Counted from the first letter of the stretch, positions 50,328 through 59,912 are shown. The stretch: DNA of 64,000 nt from Gemmatimonadota bacterium (GCA_026705765.1 JAPPAB010000134.1:1-64000), one strand, 5' to 3'. A program made the numbers and translations. Notes: generated by a model from the letters alone, not told the origin.

Positions 50328-51752
50328 ATGCCAGAACAACCGAACATCCTGCTCTTCATCAGCGACCAGCAGCGCACGGACACCCTGCGGTGTTACGGCA
50401 ACGACTGGATACAATCGCCGCATCAAGACGCATTGGCAGAGCGCAGCTTCGTCTTTGAAAACACCTACGTCACCCAACCCGTATGCACCCCCGCGCGCGG
50501 ATCCCTCATGACCGGCCTGTACCCGCACAACCACGAATGCATGGTCAACCGCGACCACTTGCGCGACGAAATCCCATCCATCGCAGAAATGCTACCCGAC
50601 ACCTATCGGAAAGCCATGTTTGGCAAATGGCACCTCGGCGACGACTCCGTGCGACAACACGGCTTTGACGAATGGATCAGCACAGAAGACGACCACCGCA
50701 ACAAATACTCCCGCCCCGGCCTGCCCTTCAGCAGCTATTACTACTGGATGAAAGAACAGGGCATAGAACCCCAAAACAACAGCGCCACCGGAGAAATCAT
50801 CTACTCACCGCGCCAGCGATCCCAACTCCCCGCAGAATACCAGATGGGCACCTTCATCGCCAACCACTCCGAGCGATTCATCCGGGAAAACACACACCGC
50901 CCGTGGCTCCTCGTATTCAGCACATTTGAGCCACACCCCCCAATGACCGGACCCTACGACGGCATGTACGACCCCGATGCCCTGCCCGTTGGCCCCACCT
51001 TCATCAAAAAACCAGAAGGACACGCCCTGTTTAACCGCGCCCGCGCAGAACACTACCTCAGCAACAGGGTTGAAGGCCAGGACATGCGACAAGAACACTC
51101 CTGGCGAAAACTGCGGGCGCAATACTACGGCAACGTAAAAATCATCGACGACGCCATAGGCCGCATGGTACAGGCACTGGAAGAAACCGGACAAATGGAA
51201 AACACCATCTTTGCCGTCACCAGCGACCACGGCGAAATGGCGGGCGACCACGCCATGTTTGAAAAACGCGCATTCTACGAAGAATCTGCACGCGTCCCCA
51301 TGATCTTAAGCGTCCCGTGGCTCACCCAAACGCAAAAGCGCATCGACGGCGTCTTTGGACACGCGGACCTCATCGCCACCCTGTTGGAACTCGCCAATCA
51401 GCGCCCAACCCTCCCGGGCCGCCCGTGTGCCGATGTCTTAAACGGCGGTGCCGACCTGCGCGACCACACCGCATTCATGGAATGGAACGGCATAGGCGAC
51501 CGCAACCTGGGCAACCCAAAAATCAACCTCATGGCCACCTTGCCCTGGCGCTGTGCCGTAACCGGAGACCGGTGGAAACTCAACTTATGTGCTGGCGACC
51601 AGTGCGAATTATTCGACCTGAACAACGACCCCTATGAAGAAACCAACCTCTTTGACGACCCTGCGCACCGCGACCGGGCGCGAGAAATCGCGGCCCGCAT
51701 TCGACTGTGGCAACACCAGACCAATGACCACGCGCCATTGCCGGCGATATAA
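50328..51752 (+). CDS. Type I sulfatase
   Basis: This 474-residue sulfatase has AAGGAG before the ATG. PNILLFISDQQRTDTLRCYGN, the activation site VCTPARGSLMTG (C-x-P-x-R), GKWHLGDD, and FAVTSDHGEMAGDHAMFEKR are all present. It has no signal peptide, like the sulfatase at 39541. The C-terminus has the usual QCELFDLNNDPYEETNLFDD. Confidence 0.94.
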   Translation: MPEQPNILLFISDQQRTDTLRCYGNDWIQSPHQDALAERSFVFENTYVTQPVCTPARGSLMTGLYPHNHECMVNRDHLRDEIPSIAEMLPDTYRKAMFGKWHLGDDSVRQHGFDEWISTEDDHRNKYSRPGLPFSSYYYWMKEQGIEPQNNSATGEIIYSPRQRSQLPAEYQMGTFIANHSERFIRENTHRPWLLVFSTFEPHPPMTGPYDGMYDPDALPVGPTFIKKPEGHALFNRARAEHYLSNRVEGQDMRQEHSWRKLRAQYYGNVKIIDDAIGRMVQALEETGQMENTIFAVTSDHGEMAGDHAMFEKRAFYEESARVPMILSVPWLTQTQKRIDGVFGHADLIATLLELANQRPTLPGRPCADVLNGGADLRDHTAFMEWNGIGDRNLGNPKINLMATLPWRCAVTGDRWKLNLCAGDQCELFDLNNDPYEETNLFDDPAHRDRAREIAARIRLWQHQTNDHAPLPAI

Positions 51753-52077
51753 AGGCAAAGAAGACAGCGAATAACTTGAGCTGTCTCACCGATGAACACA
51801 GATAAACACGGATGAAAGGCAAAAGCGAAAGGCAAAATCAAAACCTCTGGATCGCGGCTTACACCCTGCCGCGATGACGGGTACTTTCTACGTCTCACGT
51901 TTCACCTTTATGATTTACCTTGCAAATAAGAAAAGAATGGCTATATTGCATACATTGTGAGAATGCGGAATTGCAGGTATTAGCGGAACTTCCCCTTCCC
52001 CACCCATTCGGTCCGACTCTCTGGTCCCGTATCAGAAAGCGGTGTAGTATGTTTCACATCTCTTGAGGAACCCTGCC
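51753..52077. other. 325-bp intergenic region with dispersed repeats
   Basis: Contains a GATGAACACAGATAAACACGGATG-like repeat (51789-51820), a GGCAAAAGCGAAAGGC tract, and REP-like copy C (51847-51881). No gene seen. Confidence 0.7.
51847..51881. repeat. REP-like palindrome, copy C
   Basis: CTGGATCGCGGC, a short loop (TTACACCCT), then GCCGCGATGACGGG. The arms are identical to copies A and D; only the loop differs. Confidence 0.85.
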
Positions 52078-52293
52078 ATGGACGACACGGCACTGTTAAA
52101 ACTGCTGGCGGCTGGGATAGACGAAGACGTTGCTGCTACACAACTGAACATAACTCCCCAACAGGTAAAAGGACGAATCAGGGAATATTTGCAAGCAGGC
52201 ATATTAAATTGCAACGGCGAACGCGAAACCATCAACTGGAAAGCCTTTGGCAAATGGAAAAAACTGGCGCAAACCGTTGAAACCGTGCATTAA
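52078..52293 (+). CDS. Small helical protein, HTH-like
   Basis: This 71-residue protein starts at 52078 (GAGGA eight bases upstream). ALLKLLAAGIDEDVAATQLNITPQQVKGRIREYLQAGIL is an Ala-rich helical pair resembling a minimal helix-turn-helix, such as sigma region 4-like or LuxR-like. It has its own downstream terminator. Function unknown. Confidence 0.65.
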   Translation: MDDTALLKLLAAGIDEDVAATQLNITPQQVKGRIREYLQAGILNCNGERETINWKAFGKWKKLAQTVETVH

Positions 52294-52320
52294 AACCAAA
52301 ACAGAATTACTCAATAAGAT

Positions 52321-52347
52321 GGGCAGTCGCCTGTGAGCAACTGCCCG
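52321..52347 (+). terminator. Rho-independent terminator
   Basis: GGGCAGTCGC pairs with GCAACTGCCC (one mismatch), followed by GTTTTTTTT. It ends the small helical protein gene just before the NamZ-like gene. Confidence 0.85.
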
Positions 52348-52367
52348 TTTTTTTTCGGAAAAAAATC

Positions 52368-53576
52368 GTGAGAACAGGTACAAGGTACACCGCCATTCTC
52401 TTTCTTTTGCACCTTGCAACATCTGCCTCAGCAACACAGGTACAAATGGGCGTAGATGTATTTTTGGCACACCACACCCATCTGGTAGAAAATGCACGCG
52501 TCGGCCTGATCACCAACCCCACGGGACGCACAAAAACAGGCACCACAACAATCGCCGCCCTGCAACAGCACCCGGACGTAAACCTCGTCGCCCTATTTGC
52601 ACTTGAACACGGAATCACAGCAAAAGCAAAAGCCGGCGAACACGTGCGCGACACGCAAATGGATAGCCTGCCCGTATATTCCCTCTACGGAAGCGGCCGC
52701 TCCTTGAAATCCGCACTGGACAACATCGACGTCATAATCTACGACATACAGGACGTGGGCAGCAGAGCCTACACCTACATCTGGAGCCTCACCAAAATCA
52801 TAAAAGCCGCGGGCGAACACAACAAACGCGTCATCGTCCTCGACCGCCCCAACCCCCTCGGCGGACTAACCGTAGATGGACCCATAAGCGAAGAAAAATG
52901 GCGATCCCTGGTCGCGGGCCTATATCCAGTACCCCGCGCGTATGGACTTACCGCAGGCGAACTCGCCCGATATCTCAACCGGGAACACCTCCTCGCCTGT
53001 TCCCTCACAGTCGTACCCCTGGAAGGCTATCAGCGCAACACGCGCTGGGCGGACATCGGACGCAACTGGATCCCGCCATCCCCCAGGATCCCATCGCCCG
53101 AATCTGCCATATGCTTTGCCGCAACCGGAACCATTGGCACATTGGGAACCCTGCACATCGGCATAGGAACCCACATGCCCTTTCAAATCGTCGGCGCGCC
53201 GTGGATCAACGCAGAAAAAACAGCCCGATACCTGAACGCCATGCAACTGCCCGGCGTAGAATTTCAACCCATAATCTTTAAACCCGACACATGGCTCTTT
53301 CGCAACAAAAAAGTACAGGCTATATTCCTGCACATAACAGACCCCGTCGCCTTTCGACCCACGCGCACAGAAGTATCCATACTCGCCCATCTCGTAGCGA
53401 CATATCCCGAATTCAAAATCCCAAAAGACCGGCATGAACGCTTTGACAGTGCCATGGGAACCAGCACCGTGCGCGAAGCCCTCTTAAAAGGCGACAGTGC
53501 GCGGGAAATATGGGAGCGATGGGAATCGGCGTTGGAAAAATTCGCTACTGTGAGGGAAAAATACTTTTTGTATTAA
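52368..53576 (+). CDS. DUF1343 / NamZ-like exo-beta-N-acetylmuramidase
   Basis: This 402-residue secreted protein starts at GTG, with a signal peptide ending near SASA. It carries GLITNPTGRTKTG, VALFALEHGITAKAKAGEHV, VIIYDIQDVGSRAYTYIWSL, VLDRPNPLGG and VEGP-type (VDGPI) motifs of DUF1343, now known in part as GH171 NamZ muropeptide-recycling enzymes. It probably trims MurNAc from peptidoglycan fragments outside the cytoplasm. The isochorismatase gene follows after 13 bp. Confidence 0.9.
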   Translation: MRTGTRYTAILFLLHLATSASATQVQMGVDVFLAHHTHLVENARVGLITNPTGRTKTGTTTIAALQQHPDVNLVALFALEHGITAKAKAGEHVRDTQMDSLPVYSLYGSGRSLKSALDNIDVIIYDIQDVGSRAYTYIWSLTKIIKAAGEHNKRVIVLDRPNPLGGLTVDGPISEEKWRSLVAGLYPVPRAYGLTAGELARYLNREHLLACSLTVVPLEGYQRNTRWADIGRNWIPPSPRIPSPESAICFAATGTIGTLGTLHIGIGTHMPFQIVGAPWINAEKTARYLNAMQLPGVEFQPIIFKPDTWLFRNKKVQAIFLHITDPVAFRPTRTEVSILAHLVATYPEFKIPKDRHERFDSAMGTSTVREALLKGDSAREIWERWESALEKFATVREKYFLY

Positions 53577-53589
53577 AAAGGAGCCCCCC

Positions 53590-54246
53590 ATGCCCGGCGT
53601 CATATTCTGGGATGTCGATACCCAATACGACTTCATCATGCCCGACGGCAAACTCTACGTCACCGCATCGGAAAAGCGCTTGCCGAACCTCAAAAAACTC
53701 ACAGACTATGCCAGACAACGGGACATCCCCATCTACGGCTCGGTTGACAACCACCAGATAGACGACCCTGAAATCTCCGACAACCCGGACTTCCTGAAAA
53801 CCTTTCCCCCCCACTGCATCGCCGGCACAGAAGGACAAAAAAAAGTACCTGAAACCCAACCGCAAAACCCCCTCTGGATCGACCCGGATGCCCCGGGCGA
53901 CCTCATCGGTCGGGTACAAAAACACACCGGGGAAATCATCTTTCGCAAACAGCGCTTTGACGTCTTCACCAACCCCAACGTCGAACCTGTACTCAACGCC
54001 ATCAAACCCGACCGCATCGTCCTCTACGGCGTAGCCCTCGACGTCTGCAACGCCTACGCCATTAACGGCTTCTTAAAACGCAACACAGCGCCCATCTATC
54101 TCGTCCTGGACGCCGCACAAGCCATCGTTCCCGAACGCGGCGACCGCCTGGTAGCCGAATGGCGACAACAGGGCGTCGAAATCGTATCCACCGATGAAAT
54201 TGTCAACCCTAAAAACGTAAAAGCAACCACAGATGAACACAGATAA
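53590..54246 (+). CDS. Isochorismatase-family hydrolase
   Basis: This 218-residue cysteine hydrolase of the isochorismatase/nicotinamidase fold has the catalytic Asp in WDVDTQYDF, Lys in FRKQRFDVF and Cys in YGVALDVCNAYA. The substrate is unknown. The last eight residues (KATTDEHR) are encoded by a dispersed ACCACAGATGAACACAG repeat, so the original end of the gene has been replaced by repeat sequence. Confidence 0.88.
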   Translation: MPGVIFWDVDTQYDFIMPDGKLYVTASEKRLPNLKKLTDYARQRDIPIYGSVDNHQIDDPEISDNPDFLKTFPPHCIAGTEGQKKVPETQPQNPLWIDPDAPGDLIGRVQKHTGEIIFRKQRFDVFTNPNVEPVLNAIKPDRIVLYGVALDVCNAYAINGFLKRNTAPIYLVLDAAQAIVPERGDRLVAEWRQQGVEIVSTDEIVNPKNVKATTDEHR

Positions 54247-54260
54247 ACACAGATGAAAAG
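54226..54260. repeat. CACAGATGAACACAGATAAACAC-type dispersed repeat
   Basis: Iterated CACAGATGAA/CACAGATAAA units overlap the end of the isochorismatase gene. Related stretches are at 51789-51820, and in reverse orientation near 37804-37828 and 56801-56835. Confidence 0.8.
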
Positions 54261-54270
54261 GCAAAAACCT

Positions 54271-54306
54271 CTGGATCGCGGCTCAAAACCATGCCGCGAT
54301 GACGGG
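54271..54306. repeat. REP-like palindrome, copy D
   Basis: CTGGATCGCGGC, loop TCAAAACCAT, GCCGCGATGACGGG. It lies between the isochorismatase and ABC exporter genes. Confidence 0.85.
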
Positions 54307-54367
54307 CATGCCTCGCCCCTACAAACATCAACAATTTTTAATTCTTAATTTTTAATTTTTAATTCCC

Positions 54368-56152
54368 ATGAACGTCTTCCTTCGCCTCGTCACCTATGTT
54401 CGCCCTTACCTGGGCCGCGTGTGCATCGGCATCGGCGCCACCCTCGTCATGATCGGCCTGGATGCCGCGCAACCCCTGCTCATGCGCGAAGTCATCGACA
54501 ACATCTTGACCCCCTACTTCACAGAAGGGAATTATATTGGCGGCGACTTCTCCGACACAAAAATCGCAGCCGACTTCGACCGCCTCCAATACTACGCCCT
54601 GCTCCTCCTCGGCGTCTATATCCTCCACACCATCTTCAGCTTCATCAACCGCTACCTCCTCAACCGAACGGGTCAGGACATCCTCTTCAGCCTCCGCGTC
54701 CAGGTCTATGACCACCTCCAGCGCCTGGGACTGCGCTTTTACAACGACCGCAGCACAGGCGAACTCATGTCGCGCGTAACCGCCGACGTCGAATCCCTCC
54801 AATACACCGTCACAGACACCCTGGAACGCGTACTCGTCAATATCGCAACCATCATCATCTACGGCAGCATCCTCTTTGGCCTCAGCTTTGAACTCGCCCT
54901 CATTACCCTGTTGCCCATGCCCATATACAGCATCCTCATCATCTTCTACAACCGCACCATACGCCCCTATTACACCATGGCGCGCGAACGCATAGCCGAC
55001 ATCAGCGCCCTCTTGCAAGACAACCTCTCCGGCATCCGCGTCATCAAATGCTTTGCCCGCGAAGGCCACGAACTCTCTCGCTTCACCCAAAAATGCAAAG
55101 CCTTCCTCACCATCAGCATCACCATCATCAAAACCCGCGTCGCCTTCTTCCCCCTCGCCCGATTCATCATCTCCATGGGGCCCCTCCTCGTCCTCCTCTT
55201 TGGTGGGCAACAAATCATCTCGGGCACCCTCACCATCGGCACCCTCTTCGCCTTTCAAAGCTTTCTCTGGCGCTTCTACGGCCCCGTAGAAAGCCTCACC
55301 CGCATCAACGACACCATCGTGCGCGCAGCCGCCTCAGCGCGTCGCATCTTTGAAATCCTGGACACCCAGCCCGAAATAAAAGACACCCCCAACGCCCGCG
55401 CCTTTGCCCGCCTGAACGGCCGCGTTGAATTTCAAAACGTCACCTTTGCCTACGAACACGGCCCCCCCGTCCTCCAGGGCGTATCCCTCATCGCACAATC
55501 CGGCCAGCTCATCGGCCTCGTTGGACCCAGCGGCGCGGGCAAAACCACCATCATCAACCTCATCTGCCGCTTTTACGACCCCGACTCCGGCACCGTGTGC
55601 GTTGACGGACATGACCTCAAAAACATGCAACGCGCATCCCTGCGCAGCCAAATCGGCATGGTCTTACAAGAACCCTTCCTCTTCAACGGAACCATCCGCG
55701 AAAACATCGCCTACGGCAAACTCAACGCCACCGAAGCCGACATCATCAACGCCGCCATGATGGCCAACGCCCACGACTTCGTCTGCGGATTTCCGGACGC
55801 TTATGACACCCACATTGGCGAACGGGGCGTGCGCCTATCCGGCGGCGAAAAACAGCGCATCTCCATCGCCCGCGCCATCCTCAACGACCCGCGCATCCTC
55901 ATCCTGGACGAAGCCACATCCTCTGTTGACACCGAAACCGAAATGCTCATCCAAAAAGCACTCGAACGCCTCATGGAAGGCCGCACCACCTTTGCGATCG
56001 CCCATCGCCTATCCACCGTGCGCCGCGCCGACTGCCTCTACGTCATCGACCGCGGCAAAATCGTCGAATCCGGCACACACACCCGGCTACTCGCCAGCGA
56101 CGGCCTCTACGCCCGCCTGTGCGACATGCAATTCGCGCTGGAAGAGGCATAA
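54368..56152 (+). CDS. ABC transporter, fused membrane and ATPase domains
   Basis: This 594-residue MsbA-type half-transporter has a membrane domain in residues of about 1-320 (six helices, FYNDRSTGELMSRVTADVESLQ in the coupling region). The ATPase domain spans about 345-590, with Walker A GPSGAGKTT, signature LSGGEKQRIS and Walker B ILILDEATS. It acts as a homodimer or heterodimer exporting a lipid or peptide-like substrate. The DUF1854 gene follows 1 bp after its stop and is a known companion of one such ABC group. Confidence 0.93.
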   Translation: MNVFLRLVTYVRPYLGRVCIGIGATLVMIGLDAAQPLLMREVIDNILTPYFTEGNYIGGDFSDTKIAADFDRLQYYALLLLGVYILHTIFSFINRYLLNRTGQDILFSLRVQVYDHLQRLGLRFYNDRSTGELMSRVTADVESLQYTVTDTLERVLVNIATIIIYGSILFGLSFELALITLLPMPIYSILIIFYNRTIRPYYTMARERIADISALLQDNLSGIRVIKCFAREGHELSRFTQKCKAFLTISITIIKTRVAFFPLARFIISMGPLLVLLFGGQQIISGTLTIGTLFAFQSFLWRFYGPVESLTRINDTIVRAAASARRIFEILDTQPEIKDTPNARAFARLNGRVEFQNVTFAYEHGPPVLQGVSLIAQSGQLIGLVGPSGAGKTTIINLICRFYDPDSGTVCVDGHDLKNMQRASLRSQIGMVLQEPFLFNGTIRENIAYGKLNATEADIINAAMMANAHDFVCGFPDAYDTHIGERGVRLSGGEKQRISIARAILNDPRILILDEATSSVDTETEMLIQKALERLMEGRTTFAIAHRLSTVRRADCLYVIDRGKIVESGTHTRLLASDGLYARLCDMQFALEEA

Positions 56153-56153
56153 C

Positions 56154-56696
56154 ATGGACCTCATGATACAACAACTCATCCCCGAAACCATTGACATACG
56201 TCAAAACGGCGACAGCCTGGTCCTCTTTGCCGACGGAGAAGAACTGTACATCGATCACATCGTGCGATGCTTCCCCTTCTCCACGCCCGACCAGTGGATC
56301 AGCCTCCGCGACCGGGACGGAACCGAACTCGGCCTCTTGCCCACACTCGACGGACTAAACACACAATCCCGGGCGCTCATTGAAGAACACCTCAAAGACC
56401 GCTACGACATCCCCAAAATTCAGACCATACGCAACATCGAAAGCAACAAAGAAGGCGGCACAACCTGGGACATCGACACCGACGCGGGACCTATGGACTT
56501 CACAATCCGCGGCGATCAGAACCTCAACCTCAACGCATTCCCCGAAATCGTATTCACCGACGCCATAACGCGCAAACGCTACAAAATCCCCGACTATACC
56601 AAACTCGACCGCGTCAGTCAAAAAATCGCCCGCGCGTACCTGCCCATGAGCTCTCGCCACTACTCCGGACGGCGAGGGGGCAGGAGCAGGCGATAA
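56154..56696 (+). CDS. DUF1854 protein, ABC exporter partner
   Basis: The start at 56154 is 1 bp after the ABC stop. The 180-residue protein has DSLVLFADGEELYIDHIVRCFPFSTPDQWISLRD and ELGLLPTLDGLNTQSRALIEEHLKDRYDIPKI, matching DUF1854 as I recall it. A beta-rich middle follows, then an Arg/Gly-rich tail (SGRRGGRSRR). Reported co-occurrence with an ABC transporter supports the call. The longer frame starting at 55803 is a shadow of the ABC gene. Confidence 0.8.
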   Translation: MDLMIQQLIPETIDIRQNGDSLVLFADGEELYIDHIVRCFPFSTPDQWISLRDRDGTELGLLPTLDGLNTQSRALIEEHLKDRYDIPKIQTIRNIESNKEGGTTWDIDTDAGPMDFTIRGDQNLNLNAFPEIVFTDAITRKRYKIPDYTKLDRVSQKIARAYLPMSSRHYSGRRGGRSRR

Positions 56697-56704
56697 ACAA
56701 AAAA

Positions 56705-56731
56705 AGCCGCTGGACAATATATCCAACGGCT
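56705..56731 (-). terminator. Terminator of the UBact-proteasome operon
   Basis: AGCCGCTGGA (56705-56714) pairs with TCCAACGGCT (56722-56731), with one internal mismatch. On the minus strand a run of T follows directly. It lies 120 bp beyond the pafA stop. Confidence 0.8.
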
Positions 56732-56740
56732 AAAAACCTT

Positions 56741-56774
56741 CTGGATCGCGGCTCAACAGCATACCGCGATGACG
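56741..56774. repeat. REP-like palindrome, copy E
   Basis: CTGGATCGCGGC, loop TCAACAGCAT, ACCGCGATGACG. One arm base differs from the other copies. It lies between the pafA terminator and the pafA stop. Confidence 0.8.
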
Positions 56775-56851
56775 TGCCTTTAACGTCTTGTATCTTACGT
56801 TTTATCGGTGTTTATCGGTGTTCATCTGTGGTTGCATTTCCCGCATTTCAC

Positions 56852-58312
56852 CTACTTCCCCCTCCTCAACCCCATCATCTTCGACGCGATCTCGACCTCC
56901 TCGGCAAACGCCTCTGCCGCCTCGTCATACGTATCAAACGGATCGCGGAAACTCAAATGGTATTCATTTTCCAAATACACCGAATCCCAATCCACAATAT
57001 ACCGCACCCGATTTTCCGACAACGTCTTCACCATCGCCGCCCGCGCCTTTGCCCGCGTATCAGCCGGAGGCGTCCCACAAGCCTCCTCAACGCGATCATC
57101 GGTCAACACGCGCTTCATCTTCCCCTGTTGCTCCAGATCGAAATACAACCCGCGATTGGGATCGATATTGTGATACTCCAGATCCAAACTCTGCAACCAC
57201 GGATCGTCCCAACTCAAATTCTCCGACTCGCGAAACGCATCCAACAACCACTTCTTTGCCACCCAATCCAGACGATCGGTCAACTGCATCGGATTGGACT
57301 CCAGATCATCCAGCGTGCGCTCCCACTCATCCAGCACCCAATCCGACTCCTCATCCAGACCTCTCAAATGGCGCTGCGACAAATCCAGATAAACGCGCTG
57401 AATATCAATCGCCGAAATAGAGCGCCCATTTTGCCGATCCAGAATCCACTTATGCGTTGGATCGCGCGAAATCTCCTTCAATGCCCACACCGGATCGCCC
57501 AGCGCCACCACATCCCCCGGGAAAATCTTCCGCTCCAGAAGATTCAGCACCATCGCAGTCGTACCGACCTTCAGTGCCGTCGCATACTCCGACATATTCG
57601 AATCGCCCACCAGAAGGTGCAAACGGCGGTACTTGCTGTGATCTGCCAGCGGTTCATCTCGCGTATTGATAATCGCGCGAGAAAACTGAATCCATTGATA
57701 AATCTCCGTCACAATATGATCCGCACGCTGAGAAATCTGGAAATTCACCGGATCCTCCCGATTGACCGCATCGCGCGCATTGTGCCCATAATAATAAAAA
57801 CTATCGTCATAACTGCCCACGCGACCTGCACCGCAGAAAATCTGGCGCGTCACCAAAAACGGCAACAGCGCGGGAATCACAACCGTTGAAAACGGCACAT
57901 TGCGCCTGACCAGATAATTTTCGTGACAGCCAAACGTCGCACCCGTATAGTGATCGATATTATTCTTCAAAAACGACGCTTCCTTGGCCAACCCCAGCGC
58001 GTGCAATGCCCGATGCAAAATGATATCGCCAGCCCGATCAAAAGCCACAATATCCCACAACCCCATACACTCGGGCGTCGCGTACTCCAGATGCCCCATA
58101 TCGATATAAATCCGCCCGGCATTAAACAAAAAACCCCCATTGCCCGGGGGTTCATCCCGTCCGCGATAGTGAATATCCACAATCCCGATACGGTCAACGT
58201 GAAAAATGTGATCCTTAACCTTCACCGAAATGGTATCTGGACTCACAAAACCCTCGTGCTCGGGTGCCAAACACCCATACTCGGTTTCAATGCCAAAAAT
58301 GCGATCTCTCAT
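56852..58312 (-). CDS. pafA: PafA-type UBact/Pup ligase
   Basis: Joins the C-terminal Glu of UBact to lysines of target proteins with ATP. The 486-residue protein begins RIFGIETEYGCL with the ATP/Mg Glu pair. The catalytic Asp is in IYIDMGHLEYATPEC, the PafA wording, against the HTHPEYS wording of Dop. GCHENYL, VTRQIFCGAG, IINTRDEPLAD and RRLHLLVGDSNMSEY are shared with all ligases of the family. It is last in the operon and overlaps the alpha gene by 4 bp. Confidence 0.93.
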   Translation of the reverse strand: MRDRIFGIETEYGCLAPEHEGFVSPDTISVKVKDHIFHVDRIGIVDIHYRGRDEPPGNGGFLFNAGRIYIDMGHLEYATPECMGLWDIVAFDRAGDIILHRALHALGLAKEASFLKNNIDHYTGATFGCHENYLVRRNVPFSTVVIPALLPFLVTRQIFCGAGRVGSYDDSFYYYGHNARDAVNREDPVNFQISQRADHIVTEIYQWIQFSRAIINTRDEPLADHSKYRRLHLLVGDSNMSEYATALKVGTTAMVLNLLERKIFPGDVVALGDPVWALKEISRDPTHKWILDRQNGRSISAIDIQRVYLDLSQRHLRGLDEESDWVLDEWERTLDDLESNPMQLTDRLDWVAKKWLLDAFRESENLSWDDPWLQSLDLEYHNIDPNRGLYFDLEQQGKMKRVLTDDRVEEACGTPPADTRAKARAAMVKTLSENRVRYIVDWDSVYLENEYHLSFRDPFDTYDEAAEAFAEEVEIASKMMGLRRGK

Positions 58313-59109
58313 GAGGACCCCTCAGTGAACTGCGCCAGAGCGGGCGCAATTTCTTCTACACCGACATTGCGGTACTTATTCTTCCCCAACTGCGACCGTT
58401 CGAGCACCACCGCCTCCACCTCCAAATCCTTCAACTCCGCTTTGAGCACATCATCCACATCGACCTCCCCGACCACCTGCTCGAGATTCTCAGAATCGGC
58501 AGGCACCTCATCCATCTTCCCAATCCATCGCCCTATTGCCCAGGCGCGAAGCGCAGCACCTGCGGCATCAGACAGTGACAACGCCGCCGTATCCAGGCCC
58601 GACAACTCGCGCACCATCATCACATCCGCCTCCACAACGCCCCCCACAGCAGCCCACTTCTCGTGCCGGTGAAACGCCCCATCGTAATCCACTGAATAAA
58701 AAATGTGCGCCCCCTCCTGCCCATCCAGCTCCGCGAGAAGCACCCGCGCCAAAAAAGGGGACCGCACCACATCGTCAAACCCCGCCTTAATCGCAGGACC
58801 GAGACCAAAATACACAATCTGACGCAGTGTCACATCGTCCTCGGAATAATTAAACCCAATCGAATGCGCCATATCAATCGCGGCCTGTCGCAGATTCTCG
58901 ATATCCGTCGAATGCCCAATCCCCGCGACCAAAATGCGATCGTACACCTCAAACACCTTTTGCTGACTCTCCGACAGCGTCAGCAACAAAATCCCATCTT
59001 CATAACCCACCCCCACAACCGGACTACCCGCCCGAATCTGATCCTCAATATAATCGCGCCGATTCGCAACAGCCTCTGCCCAGCGATACGGCTCATCAGA
59101 CAACATCAT
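58309..59109 (-). CDS. prcA: 20S proteasome alpha subunit
   Basis: Forms the outer gate ring of the proteasome. The 266-residue protein begins MLSDEPYRWAEAVANRRDYIEDQI, the gate and H0 region, and has SPVVGVGYEDGILLLT and RILVAGIGHSTDIENLR in line with bacterial PrcA. It has no catalytic Thr. The tail is longer and charged. It overlaps both the beta and pafA genes by 4 bp (ATGA). Confidence 0.9.
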   Translation of the reverse strand: MMLSDEPYRWAEAVANRRDYIEDQIRAGSPVVGVGYEDGILLLTLSESQQKVFEVYDRILVAGIGHSTDIENLRQAAIDMAHSIGFNYSEDDVTLRQIVYFGLGPAIKAGFDDVVRSPFLARVLLAELDGQEGAHIFYSVDYDGAFHRHEKWAAVGGVVEADVMMVRELSGLDTAALSLSDAAGAALRAWAIGRWIGKMDEVPADSENLEQVVGEVDVDDVLKAELKDLEVEAVVLERSQLGKNKYRNVGVEEIAPALAQFTEGSS

Positions 59110-59909
59110 GCGCGTCCCGCCTCCTCCCCATCCACGTATTGAACATAAAGCTCCCGCAACGCCTCGGTCTCGATCTCCGCCAGACCCGACGCCGTAATCG
59201 TCTTCACCGACGGAAAAATATCAGCCGACCGCTCGTATCGTCCCGTCGCCGAATCGTATTCCGACGCCGTATCCAGAAGCTGAAGCGCGTGCCCGATAGC
59301 CGCATCCCGATCCATATCCACAAAGCGCCGACCGCCCCAGCGATTCAAATAATACATCGCACCGCGAATCGCCGGCGACCCCGACCCCGTCGTCGTAAAA
59401 TCCGCACTCTCAAACTGCGCCCCCAGCGCATCGTAAAAATAAATTTTACCCCGCGCATCCACCCGGTCATACGTCGCAAAAATCGGAATCACAGCGCCAA
59501 TACCCTGCATCGCCATCGGCAAATTATCCTTGATCAGCAGCGACAACCGGCGCAACTTCGCCTGCAAACTCATCTCCTGAAGCAAACGGCGGCGATAATA
59601 CTGAAACGCATGCTCCAGAATCCGCGCAATCTCAAACGCAATCGAAGGCGACCCCGAAATTGCCATCACCGAAAACGCATCCAGATCAATCACCTTATCC
59701 GCGCGGTCGTAAAGCACCATATTGCCCGCAGTAGCGCGGCGATCCCCTGCAACGAGCACCCCATCGGCATATTGAAAAGCCAGAATCGTCGTCGCATCCG
59801 TCGGCTCAAACGGCAGTGCGCGCTCGGCCTGCACATCGCCCAGATTCTCACCCGGAAACCGATAGCCCGATTGCCGCAGCAAATCGACAAAATCTCCACC
59901 CGATTGCAT
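59106..59909 (-). CDS. prcB: 20S proteasome beta subunit
   Basis: Catalytic protease subunit. The 267-residue precursor has a 39-residue propeptide ending in PTDA; the mature protein should start at Thr40 (TTILAFQYADGVLVAGDRRAT). The active-site Asp (AGDRR) and Lys (ADKVI) are present. GSGSPAIRGAMYYLNRW and the C-terminal YVQYVDGEEAGRA complete it. The order beta then alpha is that of actinobacterial loci. Confidence 0.95.
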   Translation of the reverse strand: MQSGGDFVDLLRQSGYRFPGENLGDVQAERALPFEPTDATTILAFQYADGVLVAGDRRATAGNMVLYDRADKVIDLDAFSVMAISGSPSIAFEIARILEHAFQYYRRRLLQEMSLQAKLRRLSLLIKDNLPMAMQGIGAVIPIFATYDRVDARGKIYFYDALGAQFESADFTTTGSGSPAIRGAMYYLNRWGGRRFVDMDRDAAIGHALQLLDTASEYDSATGRYERSADIFPSVKTITASGLAEIETEALRELYVQYVDGEEAGRA

Positions 59910-59912
59910 GGG

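Noticed and set aside
54359-55258. Acidic 299-residue minus-strand frame
   Set aside because: Antisense of the ABC exporter gene; the Glu/Asp/Gly/Ala richness is a by-product of the plus-strand codon use.
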